Source: Bacteroidota bacterium (GTDB lineage Bacteria > Bacteroidota > Ignavibacteria > Ignavibacteriales > Ignavibacteriaceae). Taken from it: a stretch of DNA of 56,810 nt. A program made the position numbers and the translations under genes. Shown here one piece after another: positions 8,665-16,565 of the stretch. Location: NCBI GenBank assembly GCA_021813585.1, contig JAKAJV010000085.1, positions 1 to 56,810 on the forward strand, written 5' to 3'. Below the pieces are notes generated by a model, which was not told the DNA's origin, did no database searches, and was given only the letters and a program-made list of their open reading frames with translations. Numbering within the stretch: position 1 is the first letter of the stretch; the number at the start of each line of letters is the position of its first letter.

Positions 8665-9348
8665 ATGAACAATAAAATATTAATTATAGAGAATGATATA
8701 AAATTGTCGGAAAATCTTCTCAGCGTTCTTAATGAGGACGGGTACACGATAAATACTGTAGAACCGAATAATAAAATCAGCGATGAGCAGTATATTATTC
8801 TTACAATCAAAGTAGATCGGGAATTTCTGAATAAAAATCTTATGATGGATATTGACGGCTTGTTAACAAAACAATTTAAACCTGATAATAATACTGATTC
8901 AATAAGACATAGTAACGGAGGACCAATAATAATATATCCGCATGCATCTAATATCCAAAACAATAATATAAAACCATATTCCTTGGATGATAAAATTATT
9001 GTAGGTAACCATAATAATTTTAGATTTGAGCTAATTAAGAACCTTAAATATATAACAACAGAAAGACCTTATGTCTACTTGAAATTCGCAAACGGAAAAA
9101 GTGTATTAATGCGGGATACAATTTCCAATTGGGAAACAAAGCTGCCTGGTAACACATTTATAAGAATACGTAGGGCTACAATAATAAATATAGATTTTAT
9201 ATTAAAAATTGATAAACGCCCTACGAGTTACATAGTACAGCTAAAAGATGAGACTAAAACATTTACAATAAGTAAAAGATACAGCTCAAAAATAAAGAAT
9301 CGTTTTTCTAATAAAGCATTTCCTTCCAGATTATTTTCCTATCTCTAA
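8665..9348 (+). CDS. LytTR DNA-binding protein with collapsed receiver domain
   Basis: A 227-aa regulator. The first 35 residues (KILIIENDIKLSENLLSVL) match the first strand and helix of a receiver, but the region that should hold the phosphoacceptor, Thr/Ser and Lys is missing or unrecognisable, replaced by an Asn-rich linker to about residue 110. Residues about 112-215 are a LytTR DNA-binding domain (YLKFANGKSVLMRDTISNWE, then FIRIRRATIINIDFI). It follows the hybrid kinase on the same strand after 41 nt and is probably in the same transcript. If it answers that kinase it cannot do so by ordinary Asp phosphorylation. A second ATG four bases upstream (8661) is out of frame. Confidence 0.82.
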   Translation: MNNKILIIENDIKLSENLLSVLNEDGYTINTVEPNNKISDEQYIILTIKVDREFLNKNLMMDIDGLLTKQFKPDNNTDSIRHSNGGPIIIYPHASNIQNNNIKPYSLDDKIIVGNHNNFRFELIKNLKYITTERPYVYLKFANGKSVLMRDTISNWETKLPGNTFIRIRRATIINIDFILKIDKRPTSYIVQLKDETKTFTISKRYSSKIKNRFSNKAFPSRLFSYL

Positions 9349-9356
9349 ATTGAATT

Positions 9357-9779
9357 TTATTCTAACGCAAAATGCTTTGCAGGTATTGGAGATTTCTTTA
9401 ATCTTCCCATGACAATAAATGCCGACATAAACAATACTATAATATTTATGGGTAATTCTGAAAATTCTCCTCTTGAAATGTGAAGAATACTTGCGAGCAG
9501 CATAATGACTGCAATACCTACCGCTGCAAAGGGAGTTAGTTGCGGCTTAATACGAAGCCAAGAAGGCAAGATTAAACCCAAACTTCCTATAATTTCAAAA
9601 AAGCCTATCAACCTAACCGATACTAAGTTTGTTTCTTTTGTCCAAGTGAAAGTAGTGTGCAAAAATTCCGGGGACATGACTAACTTTGTTACGCCAGTTA
9701 TCAAAAATAGCAGAGTTAAAATTATCTGTGTTATCCAAAGGACCCGGTTGAAATATTTTGAATGATTTTTGTTTGTCAT
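9357..9779 (-). CDS. DoxX-like membrane protein
   Basis: A 140-aa integral membrane protein with four hydrophobic segments at about residues 12-30, 52-70, 78-97 and 106-124. The FLITGVTKL motif after the first helix and the RLIGFFEIIGSLGLILP segment are typical of the DoxX/DoxD-like family. Members have been linked to thiosulfate or quinone chemistry and to redox stress, but most, including this one, have no proven role. It lies convergent to the LytTR gene, with 8 nt between the two stop ends, and downstream of a Crp-like regulator gene on the same strand (143-nt gap). An Fnr/Crp-type protein beside a DoxX gene suggests regulation by that neighbour. Confidence 0.82.
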   Translation of the reverse strand: MTNKNHSKYFNRVLWITQIILTLLFLITGVTKLVMSPEFLHTTFTWTKETNLVSVRLIGFFEIIGSLGLILPSWLRIKPQLTPFAAVGIAVIMLLASILHISRGEFSELPINIIVLFMSAFIVMGRLKKSPIPAKHFALE

Positions 9780-9922
9780 AATATTTTTTCCTTTTTTGTT
9801 TGAATTAATGTTTATGTTGATGATACAAAACTATTGTTTTTGAAAGGAGTAAAACGATGACATTTGATAAAAAAGTTTGTTGATTTTTGTCAATAAAAAA
9901 AGAAGTAATTAGAAGGATGGAT

Positions 9923-10507
9923 TTACTTTTTTAGACCGGTACTGCGAATTCGACTGAGAGTTTCTTTTGTCATACCCAGGTAAGAAGCAATAATGTGCTG
10001 CGGAAAGCGCGGTAAAAATTCTGGATAAGTTTTCTCCAATTCAGCGAGACGCTGATCGGCAGAATAACTAATAGCTGAGTTTACTCTCCTAAGCAAAGCA
10101 ATTGCCTGGCGCTCATCTAAAATTTTAGAAAGTTCAGCAGCAGCAGGAACTGATTTTGCAAGGTTTACAAGATTATTTTTTGAAATCATTAGGACATCCG
10201 TATTTTCCCAAGCGTCAATGAAATATCCTGAAGGTGTTTCTTTTGTAAAACTCTCTCTGTCACCTGCCCACCAGTTTTCAATACATAATCCTACTATATG
10301 TTCCTTACCTTTTTCGTCGATTGAATATTGACGCATAGCGCCTTTAACAATGAAAGCAACGTATTTGCAAACCTCACCTTCCTGTAACAAGAATTGGCGT
10401 CTGCGAAATTTCTTTGGTATGAAATTATTATAAATGATTTCTATTTCATCTTTATTAAGATGTACGGCTGAATTTTGCTCTATATATTTAATTAACTGTT
10501 CGTACAT
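9923..10507 (-). CDS. Crp/Fnr-family transcriptional regulator
   Basis: A 194-aa regulator with an N-terminal cyclic-nucleotide-binding-fold beta roll (residues about 15-115; FLLQEGEVCKYVAFIVKGAM). A C-terminal helix-turn-helix is recognised by IIASYLGMTKETLSRIRS near the end, in which TKETLSR is the recognition helix. There is no N-terminal cysteine cluster of an Fnr-type Fe-S sensor, and the residues that bind cAMP phosphate are not obvious, so the ligand is unknown. This short form with the DNA-binding helix almost at the C-terminus is common in Bacteroidota. It is divergent from the chemoreceptor gene and upstream of the DoxX gene. Confidence 0.88.
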   Translation of the reverse strand: MYEQLIKYIEQNSAVHLNKDEIEIIYNNFIPKKFRRRQFLLQEGEVCKYVAFIVKGAMRQYSIDEKGKEHIVGLCIENWWAGDRESFTKETPSGYFIDAWENTDVLMISKNNLVNLAKSVPAAAELSKILDERQAIALLRRVNSAISYSADQRLAELEKTYPEFLPRFPQHIIASYLGMTKETLSRIRSTGLKK

Positions 10508-10762
10508 TTTGATCTGAATAAATTACAATGCAAATATAGAAATTTTGTTAGCAAACCGTAAAGAAATAACAGAATCAAGGTTTAGCCTTTTTAATTTAGT
10601 TCATGGTAGATATCTGAATTTATAATTATCTCGTCTGTATACTATTTATTCCCGCCTGTAACATTTTATATAAAATATCCTCCTTGTGCTGCGATAATTA
10701 TATCAGAATTGAACAATGGTTTAAATTATAAAAGTAAAATTAATATCAGCAGGAGTGTTCAA

Positions 10763-12853
10763 ATGAAATGGTTTAACAATTTAAAAATCAGTGGAAAGTT
10801 AATAGTAGGCTTTGTTATAATAACAATAATAACTATCATACTTGGTTATACCGGTTATTCATGGACGACTGATATTATAAGAGATATGAATACGATGTAC
10901 CTGGATCGTCTTGTACCTATTCGAGATCTTGGTTATGCTAATGAAGCTTTGCTTACCTTGCGTGGCGACTTTGTTGCAAGTATAGGAACTAAAGATCAAT
11001 CAAAAAGACAAGAATATATTGACTCAATAAAAAATCAATCAGCTAAAGTTGATGAACTTATTGATAAATATTCAAAGACTGTACTAAATAACGAGGAACA
11101 GGAATTATTATCAAAATTCCTTACTGCATGGAATACATATAAAAAGTACCATAGTACTACAATTACTTCCATTATAAACATGCAGGATGACCAGGCGAAA
11201 CAAATTATTTACGTTGAATCACTTCATTCTATGCTTGAGGCAAGAAAAGATCTGAACGAATTGATAGACGTTAACGCGAAAGTTGCAAATGAGCTGCATG
11301 AAGCAGCAAATGCATCGGCTCAAACGGCTAAGACTAATTTAATTATATTTATTTTACTTTCTATTGGCGGCGCATTAGCATTGGGTATTTTCGTTTCAAA
11401 AACAATCTCAAAAAAAATAAATAAAGCTGTTTTTATGTTAAAGGAATTAGGAAAGGGACACCTGAGAAACAGGTTGAATATAGACACAAAAGACGAAGTT
11501 GGAGTAATGGCTCAAACGATGGATCAATTTGCTGACGATCTTCAAAAATATGTTATCGGTAGCATGAAAAGAATATCCGAGGGTGATTTTAATTTTGATA
11601 TACCTTTGAAAGATAATGACGATGAGATAGCACCTGCAATAAACATTACAACGAATACGTTAAAAGAATTAAAGAAAGAAACTGATTCATTTGCAGAATC
11701 ATTTTCTGCGGGTAATACAGATTATAAATCGGAGGTAAACAAATTCAGCGGTGGTTATAAAGAAATTGTTGAAGGAATTAATAACACAACCAATTACATT
11801 GTGACCGTTGTTAGAACGGGTTATGATGTAATGCAAAAAATGGCTGAAGGAGATTTAACAGTTAGAATTAATGACGATTTAAAAGGAAATTATATCCACT
11901 ACAAAAACTATGTAAATAATTTGGGAACATCATTAGAAAATTTGGTACGGGAAATTAGTCAATCTATATCGACTACAGCCAGTGCATCAACTGAAATATC
12001 TTCGAGTACAGAAGAGATGTCTGCAGGTGCACAAGAACAAAGTCAGCAAGCAATAGAGGTTGCTAGTGCAGTTGAACAAATGACTAAGACGATTATAGAA
12101 ACAACAAAAAATTCCAGTGAAGCTTCGGCCGCCTCAAAGAAGTACGGTAATATTGCCAGAGAAGGAGGCAAAGTAGTAAACGAAACAATAAAAGGGATGA
12201 ACATGATTTCCGAAGTTGTACAAAATTCTGCTGGGACAGTACAGCAGCTCGGGAAAAGCAGTGAACATATTGGTGAAATAGTGCAGGTAATAGACGACAT
12301 AGCCGACCAGACAAACCTGTTAGCGCTAAATGCGGCAATAGAAGCTGCACGAGCAGGCGAACATGGAAGAGGATTCGCTGTTGTTGCGGATGAAGTAAGA
12401 AAGCTTGCCGAGAGAACAACCAAAGCCACAAAAGAAATTGCTTCAATGATTAAACAAATTCAAAAGGACACCGAAGGTGCGGTTATATCCATGCAAAAGG
12501 GTACTAAAGAAGTAGAGAACGGAAGAGAATTAGCCAATAGAGCCGGCGAGTCTTTAAAGGAGATCATTGAAGGAGCTCAAAACGTTGTAGATATAATATC
12601 GCAGGTAGCGGCAGCGAGCGAAGAACAATCGACTACCTCCGAACAGATAAGTAGAAGTATAGAGTCTATAAGCAGCGTAACGCAGCAAAATGCTGCAGGT
12701 GTTCAGCAGGTTGCAAAGGCAACGGAAGACCTTAGCAGGCTAACTGAAAATCTTCAGAACCTGGTAAGTAAATTTAAAATAACTAACAATAATGCTTCTG
12801 TAAATGATGATAAATATGCAGTTAGGCAAAACGGAAAACTAATTGAAGTTTAA
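10763..12853 (+). CDS. Methyl-accepting chemotaxis protein (transmembrane chemoreceptor)
   Basis: A 696-aa receptor. An upstream in-frame TTG at 10709 would add 18 residues, but ATG 10763 has a good AGGAG site 7 nt upstream and begins directly before the first membrane helix. TM1 is at about 12-32 and TM2 at about 193-212. The 160 residues between fit a four-helix-bundle (4HB_MCP) periplasmic ligand domain. A HAMP domain follows (213-265), then HAMP-like repeats up to about 400. The cytoplasmic signalling hairpin tip ([20 protein letters not shown]) sits at about 520-540, where CheW and CheA dock. No C-terminal CheR/CheB-tethering pentapeptide is seen. It is followed by cheW 47 nt downstream and a shared terminator, but no cheA, cheY or flagellar gene is in the window. 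Confidence 0.93.
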   Translation: MKWFNNLKISGKLIVGFVIITIITIILGYTGYSWTTDIIRDMNTMYLDRLVPIRDLGYANEALLTLRGDFVASIGTKDQSKRQEYIDSIKNQSAKVDELIDKYSKTVLNNEEQELLSKFLTAWNTYKKYHSTTITSIINMQDDQAKQIIYVESLHSMLEARKDLNELIDVNAKVANELHEAANASAQTAKTNLIIFILLSIGGALALGIFVSKTISKKINKAVFMLKELGKGHLRNRLNIDTKDEVGVMAQTMDQFADDLQKYVIGSMKRISEGDFNFDIPLKDNDDEIAPAINITTNTLKELKKETDSFAESFSAGNTDYKSEVNKFSGGYKEIVEGINNTTNYIVTVVRTGYDVMQKMAEGDLTVRINDDLKGNYIHYKNYVNNLGTSLENLVREISQSISTTASASTEISSSTEEMSAGAQEQSQQAIEVASAVEQMTKTIIETTKNSSEASAASKKYGNIAREGGKVVNETIKGMNMISEVVQNSAGTVQQLGKSSEHIGEIVQVIDDIADQTNLLALNAAIEAARAGEHGRGFAVVADEVRKLAERTTKATKEIASMIKQIQKDTEGAVISMQKGTKEVENGRELANRAGESLKEIIEGAQNVVDIISQVAAASEEQSTTSEQISRSIESISSVTQQNAAGVQQVAKATEDLSRLTENLQNLVSKFKITNNNASVNDDKYAVRQNGKLIEV

Positions 12854-12900
12854 CCATGATGTAACAGTGTTGTACAAATTAGACAAATAAGGAATTAACA

Positions 12901-13377
12901 ATGGAACTAGATGAAGCAAATAAAAATAACAATAATGAACTTCTCCAATTAGTAAGTTTTAAGATAGGAAATGAAGAATTCGGAATAGATATATTCAAAG
13001 TAAAAGAAATTAACAGAATTATGCAGGTTACGAAAGTACCCAATTCACCACGTTATGTAGAAGGCGTTGTGAATTTACGCGGCAGAATAATTCCTATAGT
13101 TGACTTACGCAGCAGATTACATTTAACAAGAAAAGAGCATGATAAAAACACGAGAATAATAGTTGTTGAGGTAGGAGCTAGCACGGTTGGATTTATTGTA
13201 GATGAAGTGCGAGAAGTATTGCGAATCCCGGTGACAATAACCGAATCACCGCCGAGTATGGCTGCCGGAATAGATTCTGATTTTATTAAATCAGTAGGCA
13301 AGCTTAATGACCGGATATTGTTACTATTAGACTTGGAGAAAGTGATAGAAGCCGAGGAAATGCCGAATCAGAACTGA
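12901..13377 (+). CDS. cheW: CheW chemotaxis adaptor
   Basis: A 158-aa CheW-domain protein that couples chemoreceptors to the CheA kinase in cytoplasmic arrays. Landmarks are LVSFKIGNEEFGIDIFKVKEI at the N-terminus, the conserved VVNLRGRIIPIVDL block at residues 59-72, and the C-terminal LLLLDLEKVI strand. The length is typical of CheW. An AAGGA site lies 7 nt upstream of the ATG. It sits 47 nt behind the chemoreceptor gene and ends 16 nt before a strong terminator, so the two form a two-gene operon that must plug into a CheA encoded elsewhere. Confidence 0.95.
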   Translation: MELDEANKNNNNELLQLVSFKIGNEEFGIDIFKVKEINRIMQVTKVPNSPRYVEGVVNLRGRIIPIVDLRSRLHLTRKEHDKNTRIIVVEVGASTVGFIVDEVREVLRIPVTITESPPSMAAGIDSDFIKSVGKLNDRILLLLDLEKVIEAEEMPNQN

Positions 13378-13393
13378 CAATATAGAAAATTAA

Positions 13394-13420
13394 AATGCCC
13401 GAAGAGATTCGAGCATTTTT
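13394..13420 (+). terminator. Rho-independent terminator of the mcp-cheW operon
   Basis: A 10-bp stem with one mismatch (AATGCCCGAA at 13394-13403, TTCGAGCATT at 13408-13417), a GAGA loop, and a run of five T at 13416-13420. It lies 16 nt past the cheW stop. Confidence 0.85.
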
Positions 13421-13422
13421 GT

Positions 13423-13608
13423 TTATAGCAAATTTACCGCATCTTTTAATCTCTGACTTTGCAGGTGGGAATAAATTTGAGTAGTGCTCAAATCTTCATG
13501 GCCTAACAATTCTTTAACAATATAAAGAGAAACACCGCGTTGAAACAACATTAAAGCAAATGAATGACGTAAAGTGTGGAAATGGATTTTATTGTGTATC
13601 TTGCCCAA
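13423..13608 (-). pseudogene. C-terminal remnant of a tyrosine integrase
   Basis: About 60 codons matching the last 60 residues of the intact integrase at 14103-15140 ([12 protein letters not shown], then [16 protein letters not shown], then DAVNLL). They include the catalytic His-x-x-Arg, the second His and the Tyr nucleophile. The similarity stops abruptly just before KIHFH, where the intact gene reads SGLHD, so the N-terminal 285 residues are gone. The two DNA copies are visibly diverged at many third positions, so this is not a fresh duplication. It is probably the relic of a related earlier element, or a decayed end of this one. It cannot act as a recombinase. Confidence 0.85.
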
Positions 13609-13722
13609 AAGATCATTTAAAGAAATTGGAACTATGAATTAATAATAATTTAGAATAAATTAAATTAAGAAAAGAATAAATAATTAATTTATTTGGAAAA
13701 AATTAAACTGAAAGGTAAAATT

Positions 13723-14076
13723 ATGGATAATAGTGTTAAACTTGAAATTACCGGAGATAAAAATTCAAAAGGTGAAATTACTGGCACTGGTAGCTTATTA
13801 TTACACCTATCCGACACTGATAATGCAAAAGTTTCAGTGGACTATTCAGATAAAGACAAGGTTATCCTTAATGTAAGCTCACAGTTAGGTTTTAAAATAG
13901 CGCCTCAAAGTTCATTAACATTAAGTGGTGATATTAATAAAAATTTAATGAATGATGAAATTACTGGAAATGTAAATGCAAAATTTATTATCAATCAAGA
14001 TATTGCCGCAAAAATAGAACAATCCTTTGCAAAGGGAGATAATAAAACTTCATTAACAGTAAGCATTAATTTATAA
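13723..14076 (+). CDS. Small beta-rich protein of unknown function (element cargo)
   Basis: A 117-aa protein whose family is not recognised. A longer frame from TTG 13693 exists, but ATG 13723 has an AAAGGT site 8 nt upstream. The sequence alternates polar and hydrophobic residues over many short strands (GSLLLHLSD, AKVSVDYSD, KVILNVSS, SSLTLSGDI, TSLTVSINL) and is rich in Asn, Asp, Ser and Lys, with no cysteine, no signal peptide and no long hydrophobic helix. That suggests an all-beta soluble or membrane-inserting fold. It lies alone on the plus strand between two minus-strand integrase copies, the usual position of a cargo gene. Confidence 0.6.
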   Translation: MDNSVKLEITGDKNSKGEITGTGSLLLHLSDTDNAKVSVDYSDKDKVILNVSSQLGFKIAPQSSLTLSGDINKNLMNDEITGNVNAKFIINQDIAAKIEQSFAKGDNKTSLTVSINL

Positions 14077-14102
14077 AACTTGGATCTACGAGTTCTGATA
14101 AA

Positions 14103-15140
14103 TTATAATAAATTAACTGCATCCATCAAATTTTGCTTTTGAAGATGCGAGTAAATTTGAGTTGTACTCAAATCTTCATGACCTAATAATTCTTTAACTA
14201 CATAAAGAGACACACCACGTTGAACCAACATTGAAGCAAACGAATGACGTAAAGTATGGAAATGGATTTTATCATGAAGGCCGGATTTGCGAACCGACTT
14301 CTTGAATTGTTTGCTAATAAAATCTTCAGTTAGTTTTATTCCATTTTGCCTTGTAAATACAAACTGGTCTGTCGGGGGAGCAGGGTTATTTTTATTCAAT
14401 ACAATTACATGGGGAAATTGATTAAGTAGTACAGAGCGAAGTATTTTACAAATTGGAATAATTCTCTCTTTCTTACCCTTAGTGGAGAATTCTTCAGAGC
14501 ATCGAATTTTAATTATGTTCTGATCAAAGTCTATCCATGACCATTTCAGATTTGCTATTTCCCCTTCACGCATACCGGTATAAAAAGCCGTAGTGAATAA
14601 ATCTTTCAAGTATTGATGCGGAGTATGTGCAATTATGTTTTGAAATTCTTCCGGGGATATGAAAAGGGGTATTGTGCTTAAGGTTCTAGGAGCTTTGATC
14701 TTCTTAAAAGGATTTTCCGGAAGATAATTCCAAACTACAGCTTTACTAAAAGCGGCCTTTAGGGTTCTGTAATAAAGGGCTGCTGCCTTGGGTGCGTGAG
14801 AATAGGTAGAGTTTATAAATTTATCTAGAGTTCTAGTATCTAAAAAACTAAGATTCATATTTCCGGTGAATGCTATAAGCTGCCTGAAAGAAAGTTTGAT
14901 AGATCGAATATAGCTTCTTGACTTTATTCCAGAAACATAAGAAATATACTCATCTTTAAAAGTTGATATAGTATATAGTTTAGTTTTTTCCAGCGGCAAT
15001 TCTACAGGAACTTTAAACTTAGTCATGAATTTCTGTGCTTCTTTGTAATCGGAAGTTTTTGTAGAAATGATTCTTCGCTTGCCGTTAAGCTGATAGGCTA
15101 ACTTATAAAAAGGCGATCTTTGATTTTTGAAAATGAACAT
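14103..15140 (-). CDS. int: Tyrosine-family integrase (tRNA-targeting)
   Basis: A 345-aa phage-type integrase that catalyses site-specific recombination. The N-terminal arm-binding and SAM-like core-binding regions cover residues 1-150. The catalytic domain shows Arg191 (TGMREGEIANL), a Lys in the KGKKE beta-hairpin near 221-225, His295 and Arg298 (HTLRH), His321 (LLGHED) and nucleophile Tyr330 (IYSHL). All expected catalytic residues are present, so it looks functional. The start has a strong GGGGGAGG site. It is transcribed away from a 3' half tRNA-Thr copy whose edge is 84 bp upstream of its start, the standard arrangement of int next to att in tRNA-inserted elements. The sequence resembles integrases of Bacteroidota islands. 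Confidence 0.93.
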   Translation of the reverse strand: MFIFKNQRSPFYKLAYQLNGKRRIISTKTSDYKEAQKFMTKFKVPVELPLEKTKLYTISTFKDEYISYVSGIKSRSYIRSIKLSFRQLIAFTGNMNLSFLDTRTLDKFINSTYSHAPKAAALYYRTLKAAFSKAVVWNYLPENPFKKIKAPRTLSTIPLFISPEEFQNIIAHTPHQYLKDLFTTAFYTGMREGEIANLKWSWIDFDQNIIKIRCSEEFSTKGKKERIIPICKILRSVLLNQFPHVIVLNKNNPAPPTDQFVFTRQNGIKLTEDFISKQFKKSVRKSGLHDKIHFHTLRHSFASMLVQRGVSLYVVKELLGHEDLSTTQIYSHLQKQNLMDAVNLL

Positions 15141-15157
15141 TTAGTAATCCTCCCCCA

Positions 15158-15175
15158 GTATGCACTAAGTATGCA
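15158..15175. repeat. Direct repeats GTATGCA between int and the att site
   Basis: GTATGCA occurs at 15158-15164 and 15169-15175, 11 bp apart, which puts both on the same face of the helix. The position between the integrase start and the crossover region fits arm-type integrase or excisionase sites, or an int operator. Confidence 0.4.
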
Positions 15176-15224
15176 GTGTTAAGAAAAGTGCGAATATATG
15201 TTCTAATTGCAAAAGTCTTGTTTA

Positions 15225-15266
15225 TTTGTAATCAGCCGGTCATTGGTTCAAATCCGATCGCCAGCT
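15225..15266 (+). other. att site: 3' half of a tRNA-Thr(UGU) gene
   Basis: The sequence matches tRNA positions 32 to 73 with exact spacing: anticodon loop TTTGTAA (anticodon TGT at 15227-15229), the 3' anticodon stem TCAGC, a 5-nt variable loop, T-stem ATTGG pairing with CCGAT around loop TTCAAAT, the acceptor 3' strand CGCCAGC, and discriminator T. The matching 5' strands (GCTGGCG acceptor, GCTGA anticodon stem) are absent upstream, so it is not a full gene. This is the displaced host 3' end left by integration into a tRNA-Thr gene. The restored full tRNA should lie leftward, outside the window. Confidence 0.85.
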
Positions 15267-15270
15267 CTTA

Positions 15271-15307
15271 AACCCTCAAAATCGAAAGATTTTGGGGGTT
15301 ATTTTTT
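15271..15307 (+). terminator. Rho-independent terminator of the displaced tRNA
   Basis: A 13-bp stem with one G-T pair (15271-15283 with 15288-15300), a GAAA tetraloop and an A-TTTTTT tail on the plus strand. It originally terminated the tRNA-Thr transcript and now sits 5 nt past the half tRNA. Confidence 0.9.
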
Positions 15308-15335
15308 GCCATGGTTGGAAAACCTGTTTTGTTAA

Positions 15336-16565
15336 TTACTCGTACCTTAATGCTTCTATAGGATCAAGATTAGATGCTTTGTAAGCCGGATATGTACCGA
15401 ATACAATTCCTACAAGTATGCAAAGCGAAAAACCTATTACAACCCAATTGTATGGAATAGCCAATTGAGCGTTCAAAAAGCTTCCTACAAGATTGCCTAA
15501 CCCTACCCCTAGAACAATACCTACAAAACCTCCGGTTACGCAAAGTATTATCGCTTCAATAAGAAACTGGTAGAGGATTGACATCTTCCTTGCGCCAATT
15601 GCTTTTCTTACTCCTATTTCCCTGGTCCTTTCGGTTACCGAAACTAGCATGATATTCATTATACCTACTCCGGCAGCAATTAAGGCAATAATAGAAATTA
15701 CCATAGCACCTATTCTTACGCCGGAAGTGATATTGTTTATCTGGCTCATAATAGATTCGTTGCTGAAAATATCAAAGTCGTTGTCTTTACCGGGCTCTAC
15801 TTTCCTAATCGTTCTTAAGTAACCTATAGCAGCTTCTATGGTTGAATTATAATCATTCTTGCTGTAGGACATAACGGTAATATTAATGCTTCTGTTAAGC
15901 TTGCCGTATATCGCCTGGAAAGTACTTATCGGCATCACCAGGTAACTGTCGCGGCTTTCGCCGAACAATTGCGGCTGCTTATCCAGAACTCCGATAACTT
16001 TTAAAGGATAGTTGTTCACTCTAATTATCTGGCCGACAGGATCGATATTGGGAAAGAGCTTATCTACAATGTCCTGCCCTATATCGCAAACGTCGTTAGT
16101 ATATTTTACATCGATGTCTCTAATATCTCTTCCGCTTGCAGCCGTCCAATTATTTGTTTTCATAGCATCGGCCGTAATACCGGCAACGGAAATATTCGGA
16201 TTAGTCTCATCGCCTCTAAATTTAACCACCTGCCCCATCTGCCATTGTTCCGCGCCTATAAATTTGGCATCCAGCATTCCTCTAAGTCTGTTGTACTCGT
16301 CCAGAGTAAGATCTTTCCTGTTCCTGTACTTAAGCCAGGCATCGTGCCCGCCGTTCATCATCGCAGGAAATTTTTGAATCTGGAAGGTATTTTGCCCGAG
16401 CTGCGAAACGCCGTTCTCAATGCTTTTCTGAAGCATAGTTATAATGGTCATAATAACAATAATGGAAAAGATGCCTACAACAATTCCCAGCATAGTAAGC
16501 AGGGTTCTTAATCTATTTCCGCGGATGGATTGGACGGACATTAAAAAGATTTCGCTTATATTCAT
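15336..16565 (-). CDS. MacB-type ABC transporter permease (second copy)
   Basis: A 409-aa permease of the MacB/FtsX superfamily: one N-terminal membrane helix (about 20-42), a large periplasmic domain of about 230 residues, and three C-terminal helices (about 285-310, 335-360, 375-395). The family blocks RLRTLLTMLGIVVGI, IGIMNIML-like VGIMNIMLVSVTERTREIGVRKAIGA, split by family spacing, and the C-terminal PIEALRYE are present. Such permeases do not move substrate through the membrane but work as mechanotransmitters for a periplasmic adaptor and TolC duct. Its start overlaps the stop of the preceding permease gene by 1 nt (TAATG). It is the last gene of a five-gene export operon. Confidence 0.93.
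   Translation of the reverse strand: MNISEIFLMSVQSIRGNRLRTLLTMLGIVVGIFSIIVIMTIITMLQKSIENGVSQLGQNTFQIQKFPAMMNGGHDAWLKYRNRKDLTLDEYNRLRGMLDAKFIGAEQWQMGQVVKFRGDETNPNISVAGITADAMKTNNWTAASGRDIRDIDVKYTNDVCDIGQDIVDKLFPNIDPVGQIIRVNNYPLKVIGVLDKQPQLFGESRDSYLVMPISTFQAIYGKLNRSINITVMSYSKNDYNSTIEAAIGYLRTIRKVEPGKDNDFDIFSNESIMSQINNITSGVRIGAMVISIIALIAAGVGIMNIMLVSVTERTREIGVRKAIGARKMSILYQFLIEAIILCVTGGFVGIVLGVGLGNLVGSFLNAQLAIPYNWVVIGFSLCILVGIVFGTYPAYKASNLDPIEALRYE

Noticed and set aside
9835-9851. CAAAAC-TATT-GTTTTT palindrome upstream of the DoxX gene as Crp site
   Set aside because: Imperfect, A/T only and easily by chance in this sequence.
12043-12446. Two long minus-strand ORFs inside the chemoreceptor gene
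   Set aside because: Shadow frames of the repetitive signalling domain; no start context.
13609-13700. A second att site beside the integrase relic
   Set aside because: No tRNA-like sequence or copy of 15225-15266 there.
15181-15266. A complete tRNA at the integrase boundary
   Set aside because: No 5' acceptor (GCTGGCG), D-arm or 5' anticodon stem precedes the half gene.
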